Source: Pithys albifrons albifrons
Lineage: Eukaryota > Chordata > Aves > Passeriformes > Thamnophilidae
Reading direction: 5' to 3'
Length of the DNA stretch: 64,000 nt
Assembly: GCF_047495875.1 (NCBI RefSeq)
Contig: NC_092467.1
Span: forward strand, 23,145,066-23,209,065
The notes under the pieces are model-generated. The model was not told where the DNA came from. It worked only from the letters and a program-made list of their open reading frames with translations, and did not search any database. The position numbers and the translations under genes are program-made. Shown here piece by piece: positions 48,341 through 61,654 of this stretch (its first letter is position 1; each line of letters begins with the position of its first letter).

Positions 48341-49059
48341 AAACCTGCAACACAGTGACCTCCCCTCCCTGTGCGATGGATCTCCCTGAAAACACAGAAT
48401 GCTGGACTCACCAGGTGCGCACAGGACTCCATAAATCATCTTCCCATTGCCGGCTGGGGAAACCGGCCAGGAAGGATAGCAAGGGGTGCCCGGAGAAGGC
48501 AACAGTGCAGCCAAAACAGGACAGCAGCCACATGTGGTGCAGCCAAATGTGCCGGGGGTAGGCAGCTTGGCAGAGAGAGGAGTGAAGTGTGCCCCTGCCT
48601 ACCGTGCCTGTGGGGTAACGGGCAGCACGTGGGTGACTCAGCTGGCAAAGTTGCTTTAAGGAGAGAGTGTTCATGTGATAGTCACAGTGAAGGAAACAAA
48701 ACCCCCAGCTGGCTGTTGAGGGGGGATTACACTGTATTCAGTAACACGGCTGTTTAGGAGAACAAGTAATCTCTGGCAAAGACCTCCAGCTTTTCTCTGA
48801 TCTGACAAAGCTGTGCAGCCCACAGGCAAGCTGGCCCCTGCAGGCACTGTCATGGATGGATGCCGTGTGCTGGGACTGCTGGGACAGGAGGAGGATTGGG
48901 AAGGTAGGCACGTGGGATGACCTGCCATGGGATATTGTGGACATGCTGCAATCAGGGAACTGAGCATGTTATGTTTCCTTTTGAGATGTCTGCCTGACTC
49001 TGGTCAGGAAAGAGGAAGGCAGAGAAGGACAAACAGACAGACATGGTAGTATATTTGGG

Positions 49060-49310
49060 TCTCTCTCCAGCAATTTTCTTACAAACAGTCTGAGCATCTT
49101 TGAAATGAAATTTTGTAGGCGATTAGCTCACAATGTGAACTTAATTGCTTTTGGTATTTAAAAAAACCCATTAAATTAAATGGCTGAGATATTGAGGCTT
49201 AAGCAATGGCTTCTTGCAATGCACAGTAACTACCAGCCTCATTATCGGGATGCCAAATCCAGTGGCGGAATGCACAGACTCGTGTGACATGCACTTAATG
49301 CTCCCTCCCT
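49060..49310. promoter_or_regulatory. Candidate noncoding element
   Basis: GGCGATTAGCTCACAATG, GAACTTAATTGCTTTTGG, CCCATTAAATTAAATGG and CTCATTATCGGGATGCC. AT-rich and complex. Confidence 0.4.
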
Positions 49311-49499
49311 GCTCACACTCCATGGGTGAGAGGATCTTCAGCAGCAGAGAGAGGATGGCTCAGGGCAAGGCTGGCATGGAGCAGCAGCCCAACAGCATGC
49401 CAAGCTCCTAGTTCACCAAATCCACTTTGGTCCTCATTCCTTGGAGATCTCACAGTGCTTGCACTGCCCACGCTCTGAGAGTAGCAGGTGCACAGCTCC

Positions 49500-49985
49500 C
49501 ATAGGTGACTATTAATTGATGGGAGCTCAGTTGGAACCATTTAGCCCCAGAGACAGCTCCAAAGTTGGTACCTCACACCTCCTTACACCAGCACTGTGCA
49601 AAGAAGCTCTCCTCTGCCACAGAGCTGGCAGCAATGCCCCACTTTGCATTTAGCACCATATTACAGCAGAGCTTTCACCTTACTTTACTTGTTTGTTTAA
49701 ATTATTTACACTCCTTAGATGCAAGATTGCTCTCCAAAAGGAGTATCCTTTTGGCTGCTGCAGCTTTAAAATGACTTGCATCCATCACTCAATCGCTTTC
49801 AGGTCAAATACACGCTCCTGACTTAATGACCACATTTCCGCAGCAACAAATCTGTCACCGCTGTTTGTTTAAAGCCAACAATCTGTAGGAGCACTGTGTG
49901 TAAGGATTGAATTAACACGGCATCTGAATGACTGCAGTGCCAGATCATTCAAATTGCACCTTTCCTAAGATCTTCCAGCAATGTT
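49500..49985. promoter_or_regulatory. Candidate noncoding element cluster
   Basis: GACTATTAATTGATGGG, TTTGCATTTAGCACC, GTTTAAATTATTTACACTCC, CACTCAATCGCTTTC and GGATTGAATTAACACGG, with GATCATTCAAATTGC at the right end. Confidence 0.4.
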
Positions 49986-52889
49986 AATTAATGTTCCTTA
50001 TGTGATGTGCAACATGCTGCAGTGCACAGGGTTGCTGGAGAGAGCAAAGTCCAATCCTTGTGGGCCTGGATTCATGGGAGCCCCAGCCTCAGGAGCACAT
50101 GGGGTGGGGGGATGTGTGTTGGAAACAAAGAGGGGCTGGTGGCTTCCCCTTGCTCTGACACAACCTACCCTGATTTTCCCCAAAGTTTAGTGATTCATCT
50201 GACACATTTCATGCTGGAAGTCTGACTTACACTGAATTTTTTCCCCAGGAAATTCCAGTCTGAATCATTAATACATTGCCATCAACAAAAATGACAAATA
50301 TGTTGCTATTTCCATTAAATTTCAGTTACTTGCCATTGCAAGTTTTTGTGTGCCCAGATGTTTTGGGACAAAAGCCTTATAATCTGTTGGAAAGGTGATT
50401 TTTGGGCCAGGGAATGTTTTGGATTTCCCATCAGAATTCAGCCAACTTTGGGCAAAGCCAGGCCTGCCAGCGGCCCTGGTTGGCTGCACGTGTGCTGACA
50501 CCCATCCCTGCTCCCAGCTGCTGCACATTCCCTGGCACCCACTCCAGACACCTGCGTGGGAAGTGGGACCCAGCTCTCCGGGTGCTTGCTGACTTCCCCA
50601 GGAAGTGCGAGGGAGGAAACTGCTTTATTGAAACATTTGCACCAACAAGAGCTGGAGTCAGAGGTCGGCAAACAGGAGGAAACAGTGATGGGGAGTTAGT
50701 GGAGTTGGTGGTGGTGGCAGCTGAGATGATACCTGAGACATAGGGGAAACAACTGGGACAAGGAAACAAGGACAAAGAGTTGGGATGCGGATGGAGAGGC
50801 AGACTGAGCTTGGCAAGATATGCAGAGAAGGAATGACGGAGTGGGACTCAATCGAACACCAAATCACCTTGGTCTTCTGCTACCATCCACAGACTCTGGC
50901 TACTCCAGTCCTTGCTCATCAGCAAGTCCTTGGCACAAAGTCCCCATTCCAGGCCCCTGGCCATAGTACCTGTTTGTCTGAGACATTCACATCTCCATGG
51001 AGCAGAACCAGAGTCTGCTGGAGGGTCCTAACCTGGAGAACTAGAATCCTCCCCTAGCCTCCCCTCAGCTTGCTGCAGTTAATTGGGGCACAGCTCTAAT
51101 CTCTACCTGCCATTGATTTAAATTCAGCTCCAATTTTCTTCTTTGACCTTCTCTCCTCCAGACCCTGCCTGCAAACAGAACAGAAATCCTCAAACATCCT
51201 CTTCATTTTCTTCTGCAATATTCCAGCATGCCCCAGGCCCAGGGTGAGGAAGGCAATGATCGATGCCTGTTTGAGCCTAGACCCTCATGCACAGAGATGG
51301 ACACACTGCTGCCTGCAGACACCTTTCCCAGGGCACACTCACCTCAACTCCAGCATGGAAATGAAAGTGGTGATGCTCTGACACCATCCAAACAACAAGA
51401 GAAAAGCATGATAAAGGGAGTTCCAGGTGGTTTCCTCCAGGATAACTGCCTTTTTTTTAGAAAAGTCTGTGTATCCAACTGGGGCATATGAGTGCTCCTG
51501 ACTATGCCGAGGTCTCAGCTCCTGGGTTTGCATTCAGCACTCATCCCACTGAAGAGATCTTCAAAGGCAAGTGGAAGGAGATGAGCTGGCCACAAGATAG
51601 AGGAAGATATCTCCTTCCTTGAGTCTCTGATGCCATGGATCAGGCAGAGGGACCAGGAGCACCTGCTTCCAGCTCCCTTATGCCCCTGGTACTCTGTGTC
51701 ATGATCTGGAAGGGGAGTCAGCCATTCGGAAGCAGTTAAAATCAGATTACAATGTGCTGGTGCAGACAAGCAGGGGAGGTGAGGGTCCAGGACAGTGCCC
51801 TGGAGGTGTTCCTTGCAGAGAGACACTGCCAGCACCATGGGGAATGGGGGTGGAGCTGCCAGGGGGGTTTGGGCTGGGAAAAGCCTAAGTCTTCCTGGCA
51901 CCACAAAATTGGTAGGAAACCTCCACCAAGGCTCCCTTCTCCAGAAAACCTAGATACCAGAATTTTAGCCCTCTCAGGATTCTTCTTTTCCTGGCAGCAA
52001 TTCACTATGTAAAGAGGCTGGATATTTATAATTATGCTCAAAGTGGCCACTTTGAAAATCTATATGACTCTAGGCTCCCTGTACATCATTATGTCAAGCC
52101 TGTGAATGGAGGCATCCATCAGAGGCCTCACATCATAGACCTCGGAGCTGTGATAAACACTCGGGAAATGCTCGCCGAACCCCGTGTCCCACTGCTGCCT
52201 TCTGGGCAAGAGACTCGGTCCTTGTGGGGTGTCTTCATGCAGAGTCCTCCAGGAGGGATGCCAGTGGTGCTTGTGAGTCACTGCTCTGAGATAGGGATGG
52301 GAGCAGAGTCTGAGTTCCTGTAGCCCAGGGTCTTTCCTGATGACCCTTGCTGTCCTACAGGAAGGGAGGCTTTCCTTCAGGTGGGACCATCCAAGCCATC
52401 ACCCCACATCCATGTTATGGGCACACTGTCTGCAGAAAGGCAGCTTCCACCTCTCCACATTTGGGAAAGCCCCAGTGTTGGGAGGGTGGTGAGCTACAAG
52501 GTCAAGAGACAACCTTGAAATGCCAGCTCAGTCTTGGTTATCAGATTCCCATCCCTTGGCCCCATCAACCCCAAGATGTCCTGAGCTTGACTGAGAAAGA
52601 CTAGGTCAGTGACAGAGGCAGGGCTCAGTCCCCATTCTAGCAGGGAAACTGATGCAGGGAGATGAGCTCTCTTCTCTGGTACAAGAGTCAGAGCTGATCC
52701 TGAAGTCATGCTCCAGCCCACTGCCTCACCATGCTTGTAGACAGTTTCTATGGCACCTTTCCCAAGGAGGGGACACAAAGACTCCTCTTTCAGTCCTCTC
52801 GAGAAGTGGGGCAGTTGCCCTGCCAGTGAAATGACTGCAGGAGACCCTCTCTGCCAACAGCGTGGCGACAGGACGCACAGCCTTCACTG

Positions 52890-53215
52890 ACGCTTTGCCC
52901 AGGCTGTTCTTAAAAATTTATTACTCTGTTGCAACATGAAAAATAAGACAGAGAAGTAATCATTAGTATAACTATAACTCCCCGTGCAATAGTCCCACTT
53001 GTAAATTGAGATTTATGATTGCAGCTGCCGATATTTTAGAGGCTGGAGCAGGCAGCAATGGCTGTACCGCCCAGCTACGCGCTGCCCCGACGCAGTTACA
53101 GTTTATCACAATCTGCAGAGATTATTGCAATGAATAATACACAACAGGCTGGCAGTGAAGAACTATTCCCGATCAAACGCTTCTGTAAACAACTGAATAA
53201 ATAATATTGCTCAGC
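52890..53215. promoter_or_regulatory. Candidate noncoding element, about 0.3 kb
   Basis: AAAATTTATTACTCTG, GTAATCATTAGTATAAC, GTAAATTGAGATTTATGATTG, GAGATTATTGCAATGAATAA and CTGAATAAATAATATTGC. It contains CpGs (TACCGCCCAGCTACGCGC) and no repeat. One of the clearest islands. Confidence 0.45.
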
Positions 53216-54279
53216 CCCTCTTTAGAGCCCTTGGAGGCCCAGGGAAATCTCTCATTACTCAGCAGGAGAGGCAGCAGAGGCCTTGGAGATGCCATGAGGA
53301 AGGGATGCAGTTACTATGGACAGGCACGGGACATCCCAGGGATGGGGACTTGCCAAGCAGACAGCTCACTCTCTCATTTTTTTCACAGAAAAGGAGGCTG
53401 AGACACTGAAAAGACCTGCTCATAGTCCCACAGCTCCACATGCAGCTAGGAATGATCTGCTTGGACAGCCAGACAGATGCAAGCCCACATAGACAGGTAT
53501 TGCTTCCTGTCTTCTGCTTGACAAGGCTTTTGCTCACTTCTGATACTGAGTTGGAAGCAGGTAAAGAGCAGGTTGGGGGGAAGCCTGGCCTGCAGGCAGC
53601 TGGACCCCATCTGCAGCAGGGATAGGACATTTTAGGCTGAGCCCACTGGCAGCGGGGCATCACGCACTCCCTGAAATGTCAGTAAGTAATGCAACGTGAT
53701 CAGGGTTGTGGGTGTGTGCCAGCAGCTGCGGAAAGGACATTTCTCACACAGCTTGAAAGGATAAAGTTCAACTCCACAACGGCCCATGTTCCCCCACCAC
53801 AGAGAGCTTTGCCTCAGCTGTCATACCATGCTGCCACAGGTACTGAGTGTGCAGAGACCCCCACCAGAGGGGGGAGCAGGGAGAACTCACCACTTCCCCA
53901 GCACCCATCACGAGCAGGTGCTTTATTTACTCTCTAAACTTCTGCGCTCAAAATACAGTCAGCACAGGAGGAGGGACTTGAAAGGAGCAAGTGAAGGGCT
54001 ATAACACTCCTTGGGCTATAAACCAGCCCTGCAGCAGTTCTCAGATGTTTCAGAGCCTTCATACCATGCTTTCCAGGGCATGGGGGCCCATGTGCCTCTG
54101 CCCAGACACCTGCAGGCAGAGAACAACCTCTCACACTGTTGTCCTGCCTGCTCCAGGACCAGGTCTCAGGGTTGTTCCCTGATCCCTCCAGGCTCTGCCC
54201 ACAGCCTGGGCCTGGGGAAAGGCAAGAGAACACAAGCAGGAAAGTTTGTATGCCTCCATCCACTGCTCTACAGTGCCTG

Positions 54280-54710
54280 TATATGTAGCAATCGGCTCCA
54301 ATTAATCCCCCCTCAGCTTGGCCCGCCCGCTTCATTACCTCCCCTTGATGAGAACCATCAGTGGGGCCTGTAGGATTTTGCTAATTAGCCTCACTTCGTT
54401 TATCATTTCCATTTTCTCCCAGAGACGCTTGGCTTGCTGGGCGACAGCTTCATCTCCTGCTGAAACAATGTGGCCCCTTCTGTGCCTGTCTCACTTAGCG
54501 CTGTCACTGCAGCCATTATGAAATTGGGGTTTCATTTACACACTAATTAAACATTACAGCTTGTTCACAATTACAACATGGGGATGAGGAGGTAACTAAT
54601 TACTTAAGAAATGAGCTAACATTTATCTCTGATTCTTTCCCCCTGCAGCCCACCGCCCTCCTCTCCAATCAAGATTAGAAATTGTTCAATGGCGGCAGCC
54701 CAGCAGGCCC
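54280..54710. promoter_or_regulatory. Candidate noncoding element, about 0.4 kb
   Basis: GGCTCCAATTAATCCCC, TAATTAG at 54382-54388, CAGCCATTATGAAATTGGGG, TAATTAA at 54544-54550, TAATTA at 54597-54602 and AAGATTAGAAATTG. Homeobox cores recur through the whole block. Confidence 0.45.
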
Positions 54711-56129
54711 CTGCCCGTCTCTGTGTGTGTTGCATTTCTGTTGGGGGGCCATACCGAGACCCTGGCCCCGGGACAATCCATCAACCCCTAACTGCAGCCA
54801 GGATGATGGGGGGACTGTGGCAGTGGCATGTGACACTGTGCTAAAGGGACTGTACAGGGACAAACTGTGACACTAGGGATGCATTCATCCCCGGCTAGGT
54901 CTGCCCACTGATGCGCCATCCCTGGGACAGTCTGGCAACAGTCATAGCAGGGGTTGAGATGCCTCACAGTTCTCTGTACCTACCAGGCTCTTGCCCATCA
55001 GGTTAATGCCTGGCTCTGCACAGAGGCCAAGAATGCCAGGCACACCCTCCATGGCCCTGGTGATGGGCAACTCATCCTGAAAAGACATTTTCTTCAGGGA
55101 GGAATTAACATTTAAAACTGAGAACCATTACAGTAAATAAAGCAGGCTGTCACTCAGATCAGAAAGCAATGCAAAGTGTGGGCTTGGGACACAATGGGCC
55201 CTGGGGAGCAGGCAAGTAGAGAAAGGGACAGGCACTCCCTTCGTTCATCCTTAGGTGTGGAGTGGATGACACAGTCAGGCTGGCACCCTGTGTTCAGTCC
55301 ACAGGGCTGGGTGCAGCCACTGAGGAAGCAACAGCCTCCTTTCATGGGCAGCACAGGGCTCCCATGTGCTGCTGTAGCAGGCAAGCAGTCCCTTTGATCC
55401 TCACCTCACTGCAGTGAGGGCAGTGACCAGAGAGCTATAGAGAGGTTAGAGGACAGGGCAGTGGAGAAGGGTGACAGCGACCAGGATTGTCTTGGGATGG
55501 ATGCATGGCTGCCTGCAAGGCAGCTATGTGGCTGATGGGAGAGAGGCTGGAGAGACCACAGACGCTGCTGTGGTGCTTGGACACTGCTGCAGGCTCTGGG
55601 AAAAGACTGCATGGCTTTTGAAACACAAAAGACTCCCCTCACAAACAGCCCTGAGCACTGGAAATGCTTTCAGAAAAAAACATCTAGTTCAGCACCAGAC
55701 AATTAAGGTTCTTTTGCAACACTTAACCCATGATTTTGAAACAAAGAATTTGGCCTTGGCATAATTTGAACTGCTAATTGCTTTTCTGATCTACAGTCAG
55801 TGAACTGAGCAGAAGCGGACACAAAAAAATCACCTTCCCTGTCTGGCAGAAAATTCAGAGCTGCTCTCCAGGGGGAAGGGGATGCTCTCTTCTTCCCTCC
55901 AAGCTCCTTAAAAAATAATGATCAGGAAACAGTTAAGCAAAAGGGGGGTGAACTGGTGGTTTTACAAAAAAAGAAAATCCACACCACTTTATAATAATAG
56001 TAACAACTCATTCCCATAGTTTTTATCCTTCCTGTCTTTAGCCCCCCCCCAAAAAAAAGAAAAGAAACCCTGAGCTAAACTACTGACACTGGCTGGGAGC
56101 TTAGAACTGCCGCATCAAACAGAGCCCTT

Positions 56130-56260
56130 GAATCTCCTGAACATAATTGTGCTGCCCTCTAACCTCAACCTTCAATCAGTGCAGTGTAACTATCTCATTT
56201 TAGCCTACAGGACACACCCCTCTGCTAACTAGCAGCCATATTCTTCTCATTAGGAGCCTG
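56130..56260. promoter_or_regulatory. Candidate noncoding element carrying a duplicated motif
   Basis: AACATAATTGTGCTGCC, CTTCAATCAGTGC and a 28-bp motif at 56225-56252 (core CAGCCATATT...CTCATTA) that recurs with 25/28 identity at 58602-58629. Confidence 0.4.
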
Positions 56261-58360
56261 CTCTGGATAGGAGCAGAGAGGCAAAGCCAGCATCTCTCCT
56301 TTTCTTTCCCTCTCTTGACTGTTATATACGTACTTTTGGAGGGGGAGAGGATGAGCAGGGGGCTTTGTGGCTGCTGGAGATGACCCAGCTGCCAAGTCCT
56401 GAGACTCCTGGGCATGCACATAGAGCCAAATCGCTGCTTCTTGGCTGGAAATGCACAGTATGGAAGAAGGGCCCCATACTCCCAGCTCCAGGCAGTTGGC
56501 AACTAAGGGCTGGGTGGGCTTCTGGCAAGGTGGTGCTGCTGTTCCCTCCCTGTGGCAAGGGGCTGGGTATCCTGCCCTCTGAAAGTTCACCCTGTTCACA
56601 GAGCCCCTTGGGAAGGGTCCTGAGATGGCAGTGCCAAGGCACAGGTCTGCTGGGGCCAGGCTGAGAGGTGGCAGCAGGCAGGGAGATGCATGTCCTGGGA
56701 AGCAACCAGGAGCACCAATGCCATGCCTGCCGCTGAGGGTGGGCAGGACACATGGGGCAATGGAGGGCTGGTGTGCTGCAGGAGGGTCTGTGCAGAGGCA
56801 GCTCCTCTGGCTGGGTGGTCACTATCCCTGCACATCACAGGGCTGCATGTAACTAACAGTGAAGTAAATTACAGCAGAAAAAGTGCTGCAGGGCTGCCTG
56901 GTGCTCTCTGTCACTGGGAGGTTTGCATCAAATCACTGGGTAGGAGTTTTTCAAGGTTAAAGATCAGCTCTGTTCCACGGGGAGATGATGCAGGGTAGCT
57001 CTGCAGCCCACCTGGCACAGCAGACCAGCCAGCTGATTGTGCTGCATCCCTGGGCCCACCACCTCGCCAAAAACTGATAGAAGCTCTTGAGCCCCTGCTT
57101 CATGACATCTCTTGAGAGACCTCTGAGCACACAGGACAGACATGTCAGACCATAGCACTGGACATGGAACCTTGGTGCTGAAAGTGTGGATCAATGCACC
57201 CACCCTTAGCAGTGACTATGACCCTTCCCTCCTGCCTCCCCTGCAGGTTCTGCACATTGGGGGCACCAAGTTTGGGGACCTGACTGTGGAGAGCTGCTTG
57301 GGCTCTCACTGGGTTTGAAGAATGCAGCTTCCATGCTGGTGCAGAATTGCTCAGGACTCTCAGAAACAGATGGAAACACTGCCATCCCTGCACAGCCCTC
57401 TGTGCATCTCTGCTGCAGGACCAGGAACAAGTCAGAGCTTGGGCAGTTAATGGCAAAGCTGGGATCAGCCTGTGCAGTGGCAGCTACAGCTTTGGGAAGA
57501 GTCTCATGCTATGGAGGATAAAGAGGAAAGCAGATCCCCTCTGATCCCACTGCAGACCCAGGAAACGATGAAGGCTGTCCTGGGAAAAAGCAACAGCTTG
57601 GCTGATGCAGCCCTCCCCTTCTGACAGTGCCCTTTGCCCTTGGATTTTAACAGGTTAGCAATTTGGGAGCAGGTAATTACACTGATTTGTGTAAGGACAG
57701 GGAAAAACATAACACTGGACAGATTTTTGATGCTTCAGTGCCCAACTTCCACACCAGGAGCATGTTGCCCATCCAGGACTCGTCCCTAGATCCTCTGCTG
57801 AGCTATACCAGCTATTAACACACTCTGAGTTTGTTATCTTAAAACAGGACACTCAGGACAAGGGGCCACGATCCTGAAACCAATTAATGTGATCCTTTGA
57901 TTTCAGGGGAGAATGAAGAGGTGACTGTCAGCCCTGCAGCAAGGCAGGAGTTACGGGTCAGAGCCTAACAGCACAGAGGTGCCCCTTAGCTCTTCACAAG
58001 AGGTGGGGGTGGAGGGCAGCTGCCAGATCTGGCTTCTGTTGGAGCCCTTCGCTGCATCCTCAGCACTGGCCCACTGCCACTTCCCAGGCTCCAGGAAGAG
58101 TAAGGGAAAACAGCACCAGGGTGCTTAATGCAGGTCCAGATGCCAAAAAAAGCCACCAGCTCCCTGATGCCTGGGTCAGGGCTGCCAAGAGGAAAGCAGT
58201 GATGGTACCTCATCTCGGCACTCATTCTGGTGCAAAGGCACATGGCACAGAGGGAGCTCCCCTCTGCCACGGGGAGGATGGGCACAGTGCTGGCAGTGCT
58301 CAGGCTCAAGACTCTGAGCACCCTGGGGTGACAGGGGCAATATCACTCTGCAGGCCAAAA

Positions 58361-58385
58361 CTTTCCTTTCTTTCTTTCTTTCTTT
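58361..58385. repeat. (CTTT)n microsatellite
   Basis: A short run of CTTT units with one interruption, about 25 bp, on the + strand. Confidence 0.85.
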
Positions 58386-58594
58386 GCTTGGCCAATTTTA
58401 AAGCAGAAGTTACCTTAAGCGAAGTCTTTTGGGGAAGGTGGAGACAGAGTAGGAAGTCAAAGAGAATTGTCTTGCTAGTCAAAGCCTTTAACAACTATTT
58501 TTAATATCAGGCAGAGAGCAGGATTTTGAAATGAAACAGACGGTGCTTCTTTGATGGGTGAGCTACAGATCTTGAAACAAGGTCTATTCCCTCC

Positions 58595-58820
58595 TCCTTC
58601 ACTAACTAACAGCCATATTTCTCTCATTAAAGACAATCTGGCTGTATTTTCAAACTTCTTAACAAGGCGATCATCGTAATTTGAGATTTCTATTATCCAT
58701 GCTCCTATTACAACAGTCTTTTAAGCAGCCAGCTTTTTTTTTTTTGCTTTCTTTCCATGACTTTGTCTCTTCCCTCAAACTGCCATTAGTGGTAATGACG
58801 TGCAGGAAACAAGAGCGCCA
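58595..58820. promoter_or_regulatory. Candidate noncoding element, second copy of duplicated motif
   Basis: The 28-bp motif at 58602-58629 is followed by GGCGATCATCGTAATTTGAG, CTATTATCCATGC and GCCATTAGTGGTAATGACG. A T-run (58735-58745) interrupts it. Confidence 0.4.
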
Positions 58821-59266
58821 AGAACCACCTTTCTTTCCCCCCTTCTTTTTGGTACTAGGTTGTGTGGGGGTAGCAATAAGAAATAAAATAAAAAGCAAAA
58901 TGAAGTTTTGTTATCTCTTATCTGGAGTTTGGTTTTAATCCGCCCAGGAGCGCAAAGGAAGCCAATGCAGCACCTTATCACCCCATCAATCACGGACCCC
59001 TGCCCAAAGCCCCCCATCACTCTCCCCTTCCCAAAGGTGCTTGGTCCTGTCCCCCTTCCTGCCCCATTAGTCCTTTACTGGGCTCTGCCAGATGGATGCA
59101 ATTTGCATAATATCACCAGCAGAGGCTGGCAGATCAACTGGGGTCAGACTCTGACATCTCCAGCACAGTCTATCTCCAAGTGCTAATTTGGACTGCATTG
59201 ATCTCTCTTTCTGATTTCTTTGTCATTTACGTCTGCCACGGTTTGACAGGAGATACAGAGACAGAC

Positions 59267-59310
59267 AAGGGGGGAAAAGAAGAAGGAGGGGGGAAAGAAG
59301 AGGAGAGAAA
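59267..59310. repeat. 44-bp homopurine tract
   Basis: Uninterrupted A/G from 59267 to 59310 with two G6 runs separated by AAAAGAAGAAGGA. It has a partial mirror layout. It is a possible triplex-forming or simple-sequence tract. Confidence 0.75.
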
Positions 59311-59930
59311 CAAAGATTGTAGTTACAGATGTCTTTAAGAGAAAAAACAGATTAATCCAAGGACTCCTCTGAGGGTCGCAGCATTGAAACATCCTAATTA
59401 TCCTATTCTTATGAATTCCTGTACAGACTTAGAGGGGGGTCTTATCAAGGAACTCTGGGGAATGCAAACTTGTTAAATTGCAGCGGAGTCTCTCTGGCTG
59501 ATTCGTACCCCCTGCCCTTTTGCACCTTGCAATCAGTTCTCATTAGGGGAAGAGGGGCAGCTTTAAACTTGGCATCCCTTGCTGACACAGCCTTCCCTCC
59601 ATACCTCTGCCACCACTCTTCTTAAAGACAGATTCTCAGTAAAAACTTGGGCAGGAGTCCATCCTCCTTGCAGAGGGGGACCACAGTACTCACAGCCAGC
59701 AGTCCTGTGCATTCCAGGGAGGACAAAGACAAGACAATATGGTTGCCCAAACTCTGGAGACAGGGCTAACCTGAGAAGGACAGCAGCATCCTCACAATTC
59801 CTCAGGATGCAGGCATGCAAGGGCAGATTTGAGGACACACTGCTATTGCATGACAGCATGACATTTAAAGACGTCTTCCACTGAAGTCCAGTGCAGAGCA
59901 GGGCAGGCAATCCATGTCCTTAATTGAGAA

Positions 59931-59969
59931 ATTTATGTTCATTAACATAATATTTATGTTCATTAACAT
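59931..59969. repeat. 18-bp tandem repeat containing an inverted repeat
   Basis: ATTTATGTTCATTAACAT occurs at 59931-59948 and 59952-59969 (21-bp period). Each unit contains ATGTT-CATT-AACAT, an inverted repeat resembling an HNF1-type GTTNATTAAC site. Confidence 0.85.
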
Positions 59970-61522
59970 TCTCACAGGTAAGGGAAGATGCACTATCATT
60001 TAGCCTCGTCTGGGACATATCGCAGAGAGACACCAAGGCACCAAAAGAATCTATGGGAAATCAAAATGTCACTCAGTGTTTTACACTGCTGCTTTCTGCA
60101 GAAAAAGCTCTGTAGAAAGTTAATGATCTTCCAAGGCTTCTAACCTAACACATGTCTCACTGTGTCAGAGGGTGCATCACGGTGCTTGGGAAGTGCTGCC
60201 TATTACAGGAACAGGAGCGTTAAGTGCTAGTAAAGATGTTCTATCTGCCCAGCACAACATGGGACAGGGCTTGGTCAGTACGTGTTCCAGTAGTGTGTGA
60301 GGGAATATTTTGCAAGGCTTAGCCACAGGACTCAACAAATAGCCAACAGTGCACTGGGTCCAAGGTAGTTCTAGGGTTTCTACAGTGCAAATCAGTTCAA
60401 GTCTGCATCCTCCTTGTTTTGGGACTGGCTGATTGCTAAGCCTGAGCACACAATACAAACTATCAGCCTCTAGCTGTGTTCCCAGTTTAAAGTTATACAA
60501 AACATATTTAAGAGGTTTCTCATCTGTCACTGGGGTCAGAAATCGGGCCAGGTGTTGGGCTGATGACAGTGGGAATGACAGCGCATCTCACCATTTGAGA
60601 TAGTCCCCACTGCTGGTCCTAAAACCAGAAGACAGAGAAAGAGGGTACCAGAGCAGCCCCCATGCCAAAGGGCAGTTCCAGGACAATGGCAATGCTGTCC
60701 TGCCAGGGATCAGCCAGATCTGAGGCTTGAGACAGACTTGCTCCAATCTGCAGACTTGTCCCAATCTGCAGCTGGAGCTCCCAGGCATTGCAGCACAGCA
60801 AACAATCCAGAAACCCCTCTTAAATCTTCAGTCTAACACTGGTGCTGCAAACATAACTGCTTCCAGCTAGAAGAGAGGGGCTCACACCTACCTTCTACAC
60901 ATCCCCAGGGAGCAGGCACTGCTGCTGCCCACCTAGGGGCTGGGAGGAGCACATGGCAGCACCCCGACTTTTCTCAGGCAGCTGAAGTCCCTGCAGCCAT
61001 CATGCTCCCTCCAAACGTTGCTCTCCAGGAATGGCAAGCCCTCAGACAAGGGCAAGGTGTGACAAATCCATCACATCCCCAGCAGGCAGTGGGGTTGGAT
61101 GGGCACTCAACCAATTTTTGGCAGGGCAGGACGGAGGGGTGAGTGCAGTCAACACAAACACTCAATCATCCTTCCTTTCTTTCTTCTGTGTCTCCTTTGT
61201 TAACTGCAGGAAACAGCTGAAAGACCTTGAGTTTCCCATTGTAGCATGTATGGGAACAGAGCTGCAGTGATCAGAACATACCCCCTGCTGCTCTAGGGGA
61301 AAAAGGGAGAGCAGAATCCTTTCTAAAAAGGGTTTACGATTAGAAGAGTGTTCTGTCACTCTGGTGCACAGTAATCCACTGCGCCACCAAGTCCCTTCAG
61401 AGAGATGTCGAAAACTTAAATGACTGAAAGCAAAAGAGCCCTGGCTCAGGTTCCCAGGCAGCCAGACATCCTAATTATCTTTAGATCCACTCCCACATGG
61501 AGGGGAGAGAGCACACAAGAGT

Positions 61523-61581
61523 AAAAAAAAAAAAGAGGGGGGGGTGGAAGAAAAGAAAAAGAAAGAGGGGAAAAAAAAAGA
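61523..61581. repeat. Homopurine tract with one interruption
   Basis: An A/G-only run from 61523 to 61581 except for T at 61545. It includes a run of 12 A, G8 and a further A9. It ends about 75 bp before the first copy of the duplicated homeobox element. Confidence 0.75.
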
Positions 61582-61654
61582 CTGTCACATTGCTTTTTTC
61601 TTTTTTTAAAAGCTTGTCTCCGCTCACTGCTTTTCCAGCTGTGACACCTCTCAC

